Positions 33,218 through 41,235 of a stretch of DNA of 64,000 nucleotides are shown piece by piece. The position numbers and the translations under genes are program-made. Source of the stretch: Elusimicrobiota bacterium (lineage in GTDB: Bacteria > Elusimicrobiota > Elusimicrobia > UBA1565 > UBA9628); the NCBI GenBank assembly GCA_016194705.1, contig JACQAZ010000018.1:42146-106145 (forward strand), given 5' to 3'. Within the stretch, counting starts at the first letter, position 1; each line of letters begins with the position of its first letter. Below the pieces are notes generated by a model. The model did no database searches, had not been told where the DNA came from, and worked only from the letters and a program-made list of their open reading frames with translations.

Positions 33218-34065
33218 GCCCGCACTTTGGTTTCTCCTGCGGCTGGGACATCGTGCACGCCTGCGATTACCGCTGCCCCTATTGCTTCTTCATCCCATCG
33301 TGGACGACGCACGCCGAAGAGACCAACGGACGTCACTTGTCCTGCTCCAAGGAGGACTGGCTCGGCTTCTGGGACAGATGCTTCGATCAGCTCGGCGCCT
33401 TCCGCATCGAGCTCGCGGGCGGAGAGCCGTTCCAGCATCCGGACATATTCCCTTTGGTGCGCGAGATCTCGCGCCGGCACGCCATCCACATCGTCACGAA
33501 CCTGTCCATCGACGCGCGAAAGATCTCGGCCGAGTTCGACCCGGCGCGGGTCTCGTTGAGCGTCAGCTTTCATCCCTCCCACGCCCGCGTGGAGGAACTG
33601 CTCCCCAAGCTGCGCGGCCTCAAGAGGGCCGGCTTCGAGCTCACGACGAGCATCGTCGCCTTTCCGGCTCACTTCGGCGGCCTCGCGCGCTGGATCGCGG
33701 CCATCAAGGGCGAAGGAGCGCGGTGCTACCTCAATCCATTCCAGGGCAGATTCGCGGGCCGCGACTACCCCCGCTCATACACGCAGGAGGAGTCGTCGTT
33801 TCTGCGGGCCAACACCTTTTCCGAATCGATCGACATCCGCATGAGGCGAGAGCGCCCGCGAGGGAGGCTCTGCGCCGCGGGCTGGAGGTATTTTCGGATC
33901 TGGCCCGACGGGACCATCCATCGCTGCTGCGCGACGACGGAACTAGGGCTCAAGCCCCTGGGGCACATCCGCGACCGAGTCGTCCCCGTCCTGCCCGACG
34001 CGTCGCCATGCCCCGCGGACCGCTGCTTCGCGCCCAACGAGCTCGCGATGCTGATCGACGCATGA
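33214..34065 (+). CDS. Radical SAM protein
   Basis: A 283-residue radical SAM enzyme. CX3CX2C is at Cys17, Cys21 and Cys24 (CDYRCPYC), LAGGEPFQHPD is the SAM-contacting motif, and a short C-terminal region has CAAGWRYFRIWPDGTIHRCC and CPADRCF, like the auxiliary cluster segment of SPASM-type enzymes but shorter. It has no B12 domain. The GTG at 33214 overlaps the SGNH stop. It lies between two SGNH paralogues and before a cupin lipoprotein. SPASM-like enzymes often modify peptides, so a peptide or sugar substrate made in this locus is possible. Confidence 0.86.
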   Translation: MSPHFGFSCGWDIVHACDYRCPYCFFIPSWTTHAEETNGRHLSCSKEDWLGFWDRCFDQLGAFRIELAGGEPFQHPDIFPLVREISRRHAIHIVTNLSIDARKISAEFDPARVSLSVSFHPSHARVEELLPKLRGLKRAGFELTTSIVAFPAHFGGLARWIAAIKGEGARCYLNPFQGRFAGRDYPRSYTQEESSFLRANTFSESIDIRMRRERPRGRLCAAGWRYFRIWPDGTIHRCCATTELGLKPLGHIRDRVVPVLPDASPCPADRCFAPNELAMLIDA

Positions 34066-34508
34066 GAGCCTTCCTCATCGCGCTGGCGGCGGTATTTTTC
34101 TGCGCCTGTTCTTCCGGCTCGCCGGACGCGGGCCTCATGCTGTCCTTGGACGACGTGCTGGCTCGCCCTCCGGCGTGGGAGAGCCCCGGCCCCGTCAAGG
34201 TTTGGACCGCTGAAAGGGCCTCCGACCTGGGGGTGTACTACGTTCTCTCCGGCAAGGAGCTCGTGGGTCCGACGCGGCAGGCCAAGGCGGCCCTCAGGAT
34301 CGTGCTTCTGAAGGGCCGTGCCGAACTCCGGGTCGGCGATGTCGTCAAAGTCTCGGGTTCGGGAGCTTACGCCGTGGCGCCTCCGGGCGAGGTCTGGAGC
34401 TTGAAGCGCCTGGGACCGGAGCCGTTGCTTTTCTCGCTGCTCGTCTCGCCGGACGAGGTCTCGCCGTCCGAGCTACTTCGCCCCATATCCCCGGTCCCTT
34501 CCTCTTGA
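34062..34508 (+). CDS. Cupin-like lipoprotein, copy 3
   Basis: A 148-residue lipoprotein: signal peptide MRAFLIALAAVFFCAC with a lipobox-type Cys, then one cupin-like barrel (RIVLLKGRAELRVGDVVKV, AYAVAPPGEVWSLKR) without metal ligands. Sequence features shared with the other two copies include VKVWTAERASDLG, which corresponds to IRIWTIHRAPLVG in copy 1. It overlaps both neighbours (ATGA, TTGA), so it is made with the radical SAM and SGNH proteins. Here the GT39-cupin partner is missing. Confidence 0.7.
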   Translation: MRAFLIALAAVFFCACSSGSPDAGLMLSLDDVLARPPAWESPGPVKVWTAERASDLGVYYVLSGKELVGPTRQAKAALRIVLLKGRAELRVGDVVKVSGSGAYAVAPPGEVWSLKRLGPEPLLFSLLVSPDEVSPSELLRPISPVPSS

Positions 34509-36286
34509 GACAACGCGCCATCAAGCGGGTGGGCGGCCCCGTTCTCTACGGGGCGTACCTGCTTCTGGTGCTTTTTCTCGTTGACGGCGCCTGCTACCTG
34601 CGCTACAGGTGGCCTGGGGACCGGGCCATGACTAGGAGACCTTCCGCGAGAGCGGTCCGCGGAGTGCCGCCCGCGACGCTGCGGCGTCTGGGGTGGCTGG
34701 AGGCCGATCACGAGAGCTCCTTCGTCAACTTCGGGAGGGCGAAGAGACGCGGCGTCATCCGCGTCGGCTGCGTCGGGGATTCCTTCACCGCGGGAGCGGA
34801 GGCCGGCTTCTCGGAAGACTTCCCGACGATCCTCCAGCGTCTCTTCCGGGAGCGAGGCTACGCGAACGTCGAGGTCCTCAATTTCGGCTCCGGCGGCTAC
34901 GGTTTCCAGCAGGGGTACATCCTATGGGAAGAGGTGGGCCGGCATTTCGATCTCGACTACATCGTGCTAGGTCCCGAGGGCTTTTTCCCCGAGAGGGATA
35001 CGACCTTCGGGTCTTTCTCAAAAAAATCGCCGTCCGCGGACACTCTTTACCACGCGCGGTGGATTCTGGACGGCCCGGGGCTGCGGCTGGTGGAAGTCGT
35101 CGGGGATACTTTCGAGGACCGGGCCGCCGCCTACCGTTGCTTCGTCCCGTATTGGCGCTACCTGCGCTACGACCTGCGCGCGCCGGCGTTCTTGTCCTGT
35201 CTTCTGCCCCAGGGCCGGGAGCTGCGCAATCCCTTCTATTACCAGCGCGATCCGGAGAAAGAGGCTTTCACGATCTATGAAAGGCTTTTCAACGCGATGG
35301 CCGACAGCGGCGCGCAGGTCGTCGTGGGCCACTACGATCAGGCCATCGTGGAGCTCGGCAAAAAATTGCGGCGGAGGAATCTCTTCGCGACGAGACTCGA
35401 GGAGGCGCGCCGATTCCCGTATCGCGCGGTCAAGAACCACGACGCTCCGGCCGGGAACCGGCTTCTCGCGGAGCAATTCTTCGCGATACTCACCGGCCGG
35501 CGCGAGGCGGTCTTGCCGGAAATCGGCTTCGAGCCGCTGGAGAGGGCTGTGGCGAGGCCGGACCGGGCACCCTCCCGGAATCTCGACGACTATGAACGCG
35601 TCGGCGTGGGCCTGGAGGGAGGTAAGCCGTGGCGCTTCGTCGAAATCATGCGCGGGACGAACATCAGGGACGTTCCCGCGAAGTATTTCAGAGCGAGCGG
35701 TCTCCGGTCCCTTCTGATCCTGAAACTTCCGAATCATCTTCTCCCGCAGGCCGTATTCTATCCGGTAGGAACTTCCCTTGAGGAAGCGATGCCGCTGACC
35801 GTGCGCCCGGCTCGGGGGGCGGCGGCGGGAAAGGAATTCCTCCTGGGGAGGGTTTCTCTTTTGAGACAGGATCTCGACGTCGGCGTCGTGGATTTGGGAG
35901 AGGTCCTCCAAAACGCCTATCCCGGCTTCAACAACGAGGACACGGTGCAGCTGGTCCGCGAGCCGTTCCGCCGTTTCTTCCCTGGGACCATCCTGCTGGG
36001 GACGCAGGCGCTCTTCCAGGCGTCGGCCCCGGACGAGGCGGGTCGCGTGACCTTTCATCCGCTGCTCCGGCGTTTCCTGCAGATCTACGCGCCCGCGGAG
36101 CTGTTGGGCGGCGCGGCTGCGAGCGGGCGCCTCTCGCTGAGGCTGGAAACGGGAAGGGGTCCACGCGTCGTCCTGCCCCTGGGCCGTTGGCGGCGCGCGC
36201 GCGAGGACGTCAGCGTCGCTTTTGAAGCGCCGAACGGCTTGAAGCCCATCCCGCGCTCGGGCGCCCGAGGTCGGAAGGGGAGCTGA
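34505..36286 (+). CDS. Membrane-anchored SGNH-hydrolase-like protein, tandem copy 2
   Basis: A 593-residue close paralogue of 31466-33217. Shared blocks are CVGDSFTAGAEA, SEDFPTILQRLFRERGY, LNFGSGGYGFQQ, VVGDTFEDRAAAYR, LRNPFYYQRD and NHDAPAGNRLLAEQFFAIL, plus the same unrecognised C-terminal region. It also lacks the Asp before the catalytic-type His. The TTG at 34505 is inferred from the TTGA overlap with the cupin lipoprotein and from the alignment. The 3' end overlaps by 77 bases, tail to tail, the end of the CRP-like gene. Duplication with two genes inserted between the copies is the simplest history. Confidence 0.75.
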   Translation: MRQRAIKRVGGPVLYGAYLLLVLFLVDGACYLRYRWPGDRAMTRRPSARAVRGVPPATLRRLGWLEADHESSFVNFGRAKRRGVIRVGCVGDSFTAGAEAGFSEDFPTILQRLFRERGYANVEVLNFGSGGYGFQQGYILWEEVGRHFDLDYIVLGPEGFFPERDTTFGSFSKKSPSADTLYHARWILDGPGLRLVEVVGDTFEDRAAAYRCFVPYWRYLRYDLRAPAFLSCLLPQGRELRNPFYYQRDPEKEAFTIYERLFNAMADSGAQVVVGHYDQAIVELGKKLRRRNLFATRLEEARRFPYRAVKNHDAPAGNRLLAEQFFAILTGRREAVLPEIGFEPLERAVARPDRAPSRNLDDYERVGVGLEGGKPWRFVEIMRGTNIRDVPAKYFRASGLRSLLILKLPNHLLPQAVFYPVGTSLEEAMPLTVRPARGAAAGKEFLLGRVSLLRQDLDVGVVDLGEVLQNAYPGFNNEDTVQLVREPFRRFFPGTILLGTQALFQASAPDEAGRVTFHPLLRRFLQIYAPAELLGGAAASGRLSLRLETGRGPRVVLPLGRWRRAREDVSVAFEAPNGLKPIPRSGARGRKGS

Positions 36287-36944
36287 TCCGGGCTTCCAGG
36301 CGGACGAGATCGGCGATCTCGACTTTTCCCCGGCTGCGGCGCAGGAGCCCATCGCGCTCGAAGACCTTGAGCTTGCGCATCGCCGTCTCGGGAGTCGTCT
36401 GGGCCATCTCGCCGATCTCGGCGCTGGTCAGAGCGATCTCCGCGCCGAATTTCCTTCCCAGGTAGATCAGGGCGGCGGCCAAGCGGCGCTCGACGGGCTC
36501 GCGCGAGAGGGTCAGCTGGGCCTCGATGAAGTCCAGACGCTGGGCGATGACGCCGAACACGCTCTGCGCCAGAGCCGGGTCGCCCTTGATCTCGTCGAGG
36601 AGGCGCTGACGCGGGATGGCGGCGGCCGCGCTCGGGCGAACGGCCTGGATATCGCTGGGATACGACCAGAGGGTCAAGGCGGGAAGCCCGAAGATCTCTC
36701 CGGGAACCATGATCTCGAGGTTGACCCTGCCGCCTTTCCAGCTGCAGCGGTTGACGCAGACTCGGCCCTCCAGGAGGACCCAGATGTCCCGGACTCGTTC
36801 CCCGGAATGGCAGATGAGTTCGCCGCGCGCGAAGCGGCGCACCGAGGCCGAGGCCGCAAGGCGGGCCAGAAGCCTCGGAGAGATTCCCTTGAACACCGGC
36901 GCGCTCCCGGCCAGAAAGCCGGGCAGCTGGGGCTTGGTGATCAC
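36210..36944 (-). CDS. CRP/FNR-family transcriptional regulator
   Basis: A 244-residue regulator with an N-terminal cyclic-nucleotide-binding-type barrel (about 20-135: GELICHSGERVRDIWVLLEGR, VPGEIFGL) and a C-terminal winged helix (about 150-220) with recognition helix TTPETAMRKLKVF, which keeps the Glu and Arg of the FNR-type E-T-x-x-R. The N-terminal cysteine cluster of FNR is absent, so it does not look like an Fe-S oxygen sensor; the effector is unknown. The GTG at 36944 follows a -10 box by five bases. The gene is divergent from the MFS transporter, with a perfect palindrome between them, and probably controls both itself and the transporter. Confidence 0.88.
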   Translation of the reverse strand: MITKPQLPGFLAGSAPVFKGISPRLLARLAASASVRRFARGELICHSGERVRDIWVLLEGRVCVNRCSWKGGRVNLEIMVPGEIFGLPALTLWSYPSDIQAVRPSAAAAIPRQRLLDEIKGDPALAQSVFGVIAQRLDFIEAQLTLSREPVERRLAAALIYLGRKFGAEIALTSAEIGEMAQTTPETAMRKLKVFERDGLLRRSRGKVEIADLVRLEARISSPSDLGRPSAGWASSRSALQKRR

Positions 36945-36949
36945 GGCCT

Positions 36950-36977
36950 ACTCTACCAATTTGGCCGGGATTGTCCA
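36950..36977 (-). promoter_or_regulatory. Promoter of the CRP-like gene
   Basis: On the minus strand TGGACA (36977-36972, five of six) and TAGAGT (36955-36950, four of six) are 16 bases apart. The start site would coincide with the GTG start codon at 36944. The palindromic operator directly abuts the -35. Confidence 0.5.
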
Positions 36978-36996
36978 ACATGACCGGAGTCATGTT
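36977..36996. promoter_or_regulatory. Perfect palindromic operator, probable CRP/FNR-type binding site
   Basis: AACATGAC, four bases (CGGA), then GTCATGTT: eight-base arms match perfectly. Half-sites contain TGA, which suits the Glu-Arg recognition helix of the adjacent regulator. The centre (36986.5) lies about 42 bases upstream of the predicted start sites of both divergent genes, the position of class II activator sites. Confidence 0.72.
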
Positions 36997-37016
36997 TCTC
37001 GAAGGCCGAGTTTCGC

Positions 37017-37022
37017 TAGAAT
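37017..37022 (+). promoter_or_regulatory. -10 box of the MFS transporter-porin operon
   Basis: TAGAAT (five of six) ends seven bases before the ATG at 37030. No -35 consensus is present, as expected for an activator-dependent promoter; the palindrome is centred about 42 bases upstream of the expected start site. Confidence 0.5.
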
Positions 37023-37029
37023 GTGGGGC

Positions 37030-38259
37030 ATGAATCAGCAGAGGTCGTGGTGGAAGCTCGTCCCGTGCGTCATCGCCATCATGGCGGTGGCCAATCTCCA
37101 GTACACGTGGACGCTCTTCGCCAAGCCCCTCATGGAGGGCCTCGGCGCCAAACTCTCCGCGGTCCAGCTGGGCTTCACGCTGTACATCGTCGCCCAGACT
37201 TGGCTCGCGCCTTTCGAGGGCTGGCTCGCGGACCGCTTCGCGCCCCGGCGTCTGGCCGCGGCCGGAGGCCTTCTCGTCGGCGTCAATTGGATCGGCGCCG
37301 GGCTGGCCCAATCGCTCCCCGCGCTGTACGCCTCCTGCGCGCTGGGCGGCTTCGGCTGCGGGGTCGTGATGTCCGCGGGCGGCCGCGTCGCGATCAAGTC
37401 CTTCCCCGGACGGCGCGGCCTGGCCGTGGGAGTCGTCTCGATGGCCTACGGCCTGGGGCCGGTGCTGGCGGTCGTGCCGATCCAGCGCGCGATCGAGGCC
37501 GTGGGCTACCGAGGCGCTTTCATCCGGGCCGGAGCCGTGCAGGCCGTGCTCGTCCTGGCGGCCGCCTTCTTCATGCCGGCCGGCGGCGAGCGGGCCGCGC
37601 GGGAAGCCGCCCCGCCGGCCGGCGGCAGGACTCCGTGGGAGATGGTCCGCGCATATCCCTTTGTTCTCATGTACGCGATCATGTCCTTGGTCGCCTTCGG
37701 CGGCCTGATGATCACGGCGCAGCTCGCGCCGCTGGCCGAGAGTTTCGGCATCGGAAAGACGGCGCTCCTCTTCGGGATGGGCGCGGTGCCGTTGGCCATC
37801 ATCGTCGATCGGATCATGAACGCGGCGAGCCGCCCTTTCTGGGGCGGGATCTCCGACCGCCTGGGGCGCGCAGACGCCATGGCGGCGGCGTTCGCGTGCG
37901 AGTCGCTCGCCGTGGGGCTGCTCATCCTGTCCGCGGGGCACCCGCTGTGGTTCGTGATCCAATCCGGCCTGACCTTCTTCGCCTGGGGAGAGATCTTCTC
38001 GCTGTTTCCGACGACGATCGCGGATGTGTTCGGGGAGGATTACGCGATGACCAATTATGGGGTGCTTTTCACGTCCAAGGGCGTCGCCTCCCTTTTCGCG
38101 GGCTGGGGAGCCGCCTGGCTTGTCGAAGCCCAGGCCTCCTGGGTCAGCGTCCTCTGGATCGCGCTGGCCTGCGACGTCGCCGCGGCGGCCCTGGCCTGGT
38201 TCTTCCTCAAGCCCGCGGTGGCGGCCGCGATGTCAGGGTCCCGAGAGGTTCCTGCGTGA
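37030..38259 (+). CDS. MFS transporter, oxalate/formate antiporter (OFA) family
   Basis: A 409-residue, 12-segment major facilitator. The start (WWKLVPCVIAIMAVANLQYTWTLFAKPL), AQTWLAPFEGWLADRFAPRR and GFGCGVVMSAGG are typical of OxlT-like OFA carriers, which exchange or import small carboxylates. The ATG at 37030 is preferred over one at 37021 because of the -10 box only seven bases upstream. It overlaps the porin gene by GTGA, so inner-membrane carrier and outer-membrane channel form one operon under the CRP-like regulator. The substrate is probably an organic acid but cannot be fixed from sequence. Confidence 0.86.
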   Translation: MNQQRSWWKLVPCVIAIMAVANLQYTWTLFAKPLMEGLGAKLSAVQLGFTLYIVAQTWLAPFEGWLADRFAPRRLAAAGGLLVGVNWIGAGLAQSLPALYASCALGGFGCGVVMSAGGRVAIKSFPGRRGLAVGVVSMAYGLGPVLAVVPIQRAIEAVGYRGAFIRAGAVQAVLVLAAAFFMPAGGERAAREAAPPAGGRTPWEMVRAYPFVLMYAIMSLVAFGGLMITAQLAPLAESFGIGKTALLFGMGAVPLAIIVDRIMNAASRPFWGGISDRLGRADAMAAAFACESLAVGLLILSAGHPLWFVIQSGLTFFAWGEIFSLFPTTIADVFGEDYAMTNYGVLFTSKGVASLFAGWGAAWLVEAQASWVSVLWIALACDVAAAALAWFFLKPAVAAAMSGSREVPA

Positions 38260-39611
38260 GGACCATGAGGTCTTCTTTCCGGGTCTTCGTCCTTCTTCTC
38301 GGCTTGGGTGTTCCGGTTCTTGCCAACGAGCCGGTCACGGTCTCCGTGGCGAAGCTCAAGGACGTCAGCTTGAGGATCTACGGCTTCCTGGAGACCGATT
38401 TGATCACCGACTCGCGGCAGGGCTTCAACGAGTCCCAGGCGAACACGTTGGTCCCCAAAGAGACCGCCTCCGGCGGCGGCGCCCTCAACTACGCGGGCAG
38501 GCATTATCGCACTCAGATGAGCGTGCGGCAATCCCGCCTCGGGCTCGACCTGACGCTCCCCGAGGTCGGAGGCTGGAAGCCCGAAGGGATCCTCGAGATC
38601 GACTTCTACGGCAACAACGCGCCGAATACGCAGCCCGGTACAGCCCCGGGTACGCAGACGGAGAGGGACTTTTTCAACAATCCGGCGGCCCGAATCCGGC
38701 ACGCCGTCTTGTTCCTGAGCCGCGCGCAATGGAATTTCAAGGTCGGGCAATGGTGGTCGTTGCTCGGCTGGCAGACCGAGTACTTCCCGCCGGAGGCCAC
38801 CGTGCAGGCGACGGTGGGCCAGCTCAACAATCGCTTCCCCCAGGCGCGGGCGACCTACTCCCGCGCCGTCGGCTCCGACTGCTTCGCGCAGGCCGCCGCG
38901 GATGTGTCGCGCCCCGCGCAGATGAACTCGGGGTCTCCCGCGTATCACGGCGGGCTGCGATTCTACAGCGAGGGCTGGAAGGCCAACGAGACCAACGGCC
39001 CGGCCGGAGGGCTCAAGCCCCTCTCCGCCGCGGTCAGCGGCGTGCTGATCCCCTTGGCCAGCGCGGGGCTGACCAATCCTCTCGGACAGGCCGCGGCTTT
39101 CGACGTTTTCGTGCCGGTGATCGCTTCGCGCGACGGCAAGAGCAAGGGCAACACTTTGTCTTTCATCGGCGAGATCGCGGCGGGCAGCGGCATCGGCGCC
39201 GTCGAGCTGCCGTCGCTGACCCTCGGCGTCCCGGGCGTCACGGCGGCCGCGGCGGGCTCCGCGATCGACCAGGGTGTCGCCGGGGTCAACGCGGCCGCCA
39301 ACATCGAGCCCATCCGCGTGCGGACCTTCCGGGGCGCCCTGAACTACACCTTCCCGAGCCCCAAATGGGCGGCGGCCGCCGGCTACTCCCAAGTGGAGGG
39401 CCGCAACCTCGACCGCTTCAGCACGACGGCCGCGATCGCCAACGCGATCGCGCCGAAGCTTCAGTACGGCTTCGCGACCCTCTTCTACGATCCGTTCGAC
39501 TGGCTCCGGCTGGCGGCGCAGGCGAGCCAGACGCGCGATACCTACAACGACACCGCCAATCGGTACGCCTACAACAACCGGCTGCAGCTCTCCCTGTTTT
39601 TCATCTTCTGA
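38256..39611 (+). CDS. Outer-membrane beta-barrel porin
   Basis: A 451-residue exported protein. Signal peptide (FRVFVLLLGLGVPVLA) is followed by an N-terminal barrel strand (SLRIYGFLETDLI), then alternating strands rich in Gly, Asn and aromatics (RQSRLGLDLTLPEVGG, WNFKVGQWWSLLGWQTE) and a final strand RLQLSLFFIF, ending in Phe as needed for BAM insertion. The GTG at 38256 overlaps the MFS stop; an ATG at 38265 would also keep the signal peptide. It should let the substrate of the OFA carrier cross the outer membrane. No specific porin family was recognised. Confidence 0.82.
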   Translation: MRTMRSSFRVFVLLLGLGVPVLANEPVTVSVAKLKDVSLRIYGFLETDLITDSRQGFNESQANTLVPKETASGGGALNYAGRHYRTQMSVRQSRLGLDLTLPEVGGWKPEGILEIDFYGNNAPNTQPGTAPGTQTERDFFNNPAARIRHAVLFLSRAQWNFKVGQWWSLLGWQTEYFPPEATVQATVGQLNNRFPQARATYSRAVGSDCFAQAAADVSRPAQMNSGSPAYHGGLRFYSEGWKANETNGPAGGLKPLSAAVSGVLIPLASAGLTNPLGQAAAFDVFVPVIASRDGKSKGNTLSFIGEIAAGSGIGAVELPSLTLGVPGVTAAAAGSAIDQGVAGVNAAANIEPIRVRTFRGALNYTFPSPKWAAAAGYSQVEGRNLDRFSTTAAIANAIAPKLQYGFATLFYDPFDWLRLAAQASQTRDTYNDTANRYAYNNRLQLSLFFIF

Positions 39612-39667
39612 GCCGTTCCCCGACTCGCCTTGCCCTCTCGCGTCCAACCATGGTACCATCGGCAGCG

Positions 39668-40444
39668 ATGAAGCCGTGGAGCCCGTCTTACTGGTTCCTC
39701 CTGTGGGAGCTCACCCGGACGGAGTTCAAGGTCCGGGACCAAGGCACCGTGTTCGGCTTCCTCTGGACTTTGCTGCATCCGGCCTTGATGTTCGCGGTGC
39801 TCTACGCGCTGTTCATCAGCTGGTTCGACCGCTTCGTCGAGCAGTACGCCGCCTACCTGATCGTCGGCCTGGTGCAGTGGCAGTTCTTCGAGAAGGCGAC
39901 CTCGATCGCGATCACCAGTCTGCGGCGCAAGGACGGGCTGATCCGCAACTTCAAGTTCCCGCTCGAGCTCATCGTCTTCTCGGCCGTCGGCTCGGTGCTG
40001 TGGTCCTACCTGCTCGAGACCGGGGTGCTGCTGGGCTTCCTGCTCTGCCTGGGCCTCAAGCCCACGCTGGGCTGGCCGCTGCTGCCGGCGGTCGTGCTGG
40101 CGCATCTGGCCTTCACCTTGGGAGTCTCGCTCGTGCTGGCGCTCGCCGCCGTCGAGTTCCAGGACCTCGACCGCGTGTGGGGCGTGCTGACGACAGCGGG
40201 CTTCTATCTGACCCCCGTCTTTTATCCGCTCTCGCTCATCTCGCAGAGGTACGGGCGCTTCATGGCGTTCAATCCGCTGCTGCACATCCTCGGAGCCTTC
40301 CGGGCCTGCCTCGTTCCGGGACAGACCTTCCAGGCCGCGGGACTCTTTTGGGTCGTGCCTCTGAGCGCGGCGCTATGCGTGGCGGGCGTCCTCGTGTTCC
40401 GCCGCCGCAGCTTCTGGATCACGGACAGGGTCTTCGCGCTGTGA
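39668..40444 (+). CDS. Wzm-like ABC-2 permease, copy 2
   Basis: A 258-residue membrane protein with the amphipathic start (WELTRTEFKVRDQGTVFGFLWTLLHP) and six hydrophobic segments of polysaccharide ABC-2 permeases; FYLTPVFYPLSLI and MAFNPLLHILGAFR are family hallmarks. The ATG at 39668 is used; another at 39650 is in frame. A TACCAT box lies eight bases upstream. It forms an operon with its ATPase (GTGA overlap). It is diverged from copy 1 at 3833, so the two systems probably export different products or different stages of one glycan. Confidence 0.88.
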   Translation: MKPWSPSYWFLLWELTRTEFKVRDQGTVFGFLWTLLHPALMFAVLYALFISWFDRFVEQYAAYLIVGLVQWQFFEKATSIAITSLRRKDGLIRNFKFPLELIVFSAVGSVLWSYLLETGVLLGFLLCLGLKPTLGWPLLPAVVLAHLAFTLGVSLVLALAAVEFQDLDRVWGVLTTAGFYLTPVFYPLSLISQRYGRFMAFNPLLHILGAFRACLVPGQTFQAAGLFWVVPLSAALCVAGVLVFRRRSFWITDRVFAL

Positions 40445-41226
40445 CTTCGCCCGCGACCGCGCTGAGGCTCGAGGGCGTCGGGAAATGCTATATGGTCTCG
40501 ACGCTGGCCGCGCGCGAGACCTTCCCGCAGACCCTCAACCGGCTCCTGACGGGCAACTCCTCGCGCCGCGCGCTTTGGGCCCTGCGCGGGCTGTCTTTCG
40601 AGTTGGCCCGGGGCGAGGTCCTCGGAGTGATCGGCGCCAACGGGGCGGGCAAGAGCACTTTGCTGATGCTCCTGGCGCAGATCATCGCCCCGACGGAGGG
40701 CCGCGTCGAGGTCCACGGCAAGAGCAGCATCTTCTTCCAGCTGGCCTCCGGGCTGCGGCCCCAGCTCACGGTCCTCGACAATTTCTCGGTGTGCGCAGCA
40801 CTGCTTGGGATCGAGAGAGCGAAGTTCCGCGAGCTTTTGCCCGCGATGGTCGAGTTCTCGGGACTGGGCGACTACCTGCACGCGCGCTACGGGGAGCTTT
40901 CCTCGGGACTGGCCGCACGCGTCCCGTTCGCGGCCGCGGTCCACGCCAAGCTCGACATCGTCATGGCCGACGAGATGATCGCCGTCGGCGACGAGGCGTT
41001 CCAGCAGAAGTGCTTCAAGACTTTCGAGGAGTTCCGGCGCTCGGGCAAGACGATGGTGCTCGCCTCCCATGGGATGGACCTCGTGGCCAAGCTCTGCACG
41101 AAATCCCTCTACCTTCGCGGCGGCGCGGCGGCCTATTTCGGCGACCCGATCGAGGCGATCCGGCGGTACGGGGCCGACTCGTCGGCCCCCGGCTCGGCTC
41201 TTGCGCGGGCTGAGCCATTATTGTAA
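40441..41226 (+). CDS. Wzt-like ABC ATPase, copy 2
   Basis: A 261-residue ATPase with Walker A GANGAGKST, signature LSSGLAARVPFA, MADEMIAVGDEAFQQK at Walker B/D-loop, and a normal switch His in LASHGMD. Like copy 1 it has no C-terminal carbohydrate-binding domain, so chain-length or terminal-sugar recognition by that domain is not expected. The GTG overlaps the permease stop. Nine bases after its stop lies a 42-residue peptide gene with a leader-like motif, which makes this exporter a candidate for peptide or glycan export. Confidence 0.89.
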   Translation: MTSPATALRLEGVGKCYMVSTLAARETFPQTLNRLLTGNSSRRALWALRGLSFELARGEVLGVIGANGAGKSTLLMLLAQIIAPTEGRVEVHGKSSIFFQLASGLRPQLTVLDNFSVCAALLGIERAKFRELLPAMVEFSGLGDYLHARYGELSSGLAARVPFAAAVHAKLDIVMADEMIAVGDEAFQQKCFKTFEEFRRSGKTMVLASHGMDLVAKLCTKSLYLRGGAAAYFGDPIEAIRRYGADSSAPGSALARAEPLL

Positions 41227-41235
41227 AGTGGCATC

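Noticed and set aside
36210..36286. Trimming the CRP-like gene or the SGNH gene to avoid their 77-base overlap
   Set aside because: The overlap is at the 3' ends of convergent genes and both reading frames are intact to their stops, so both were kept.
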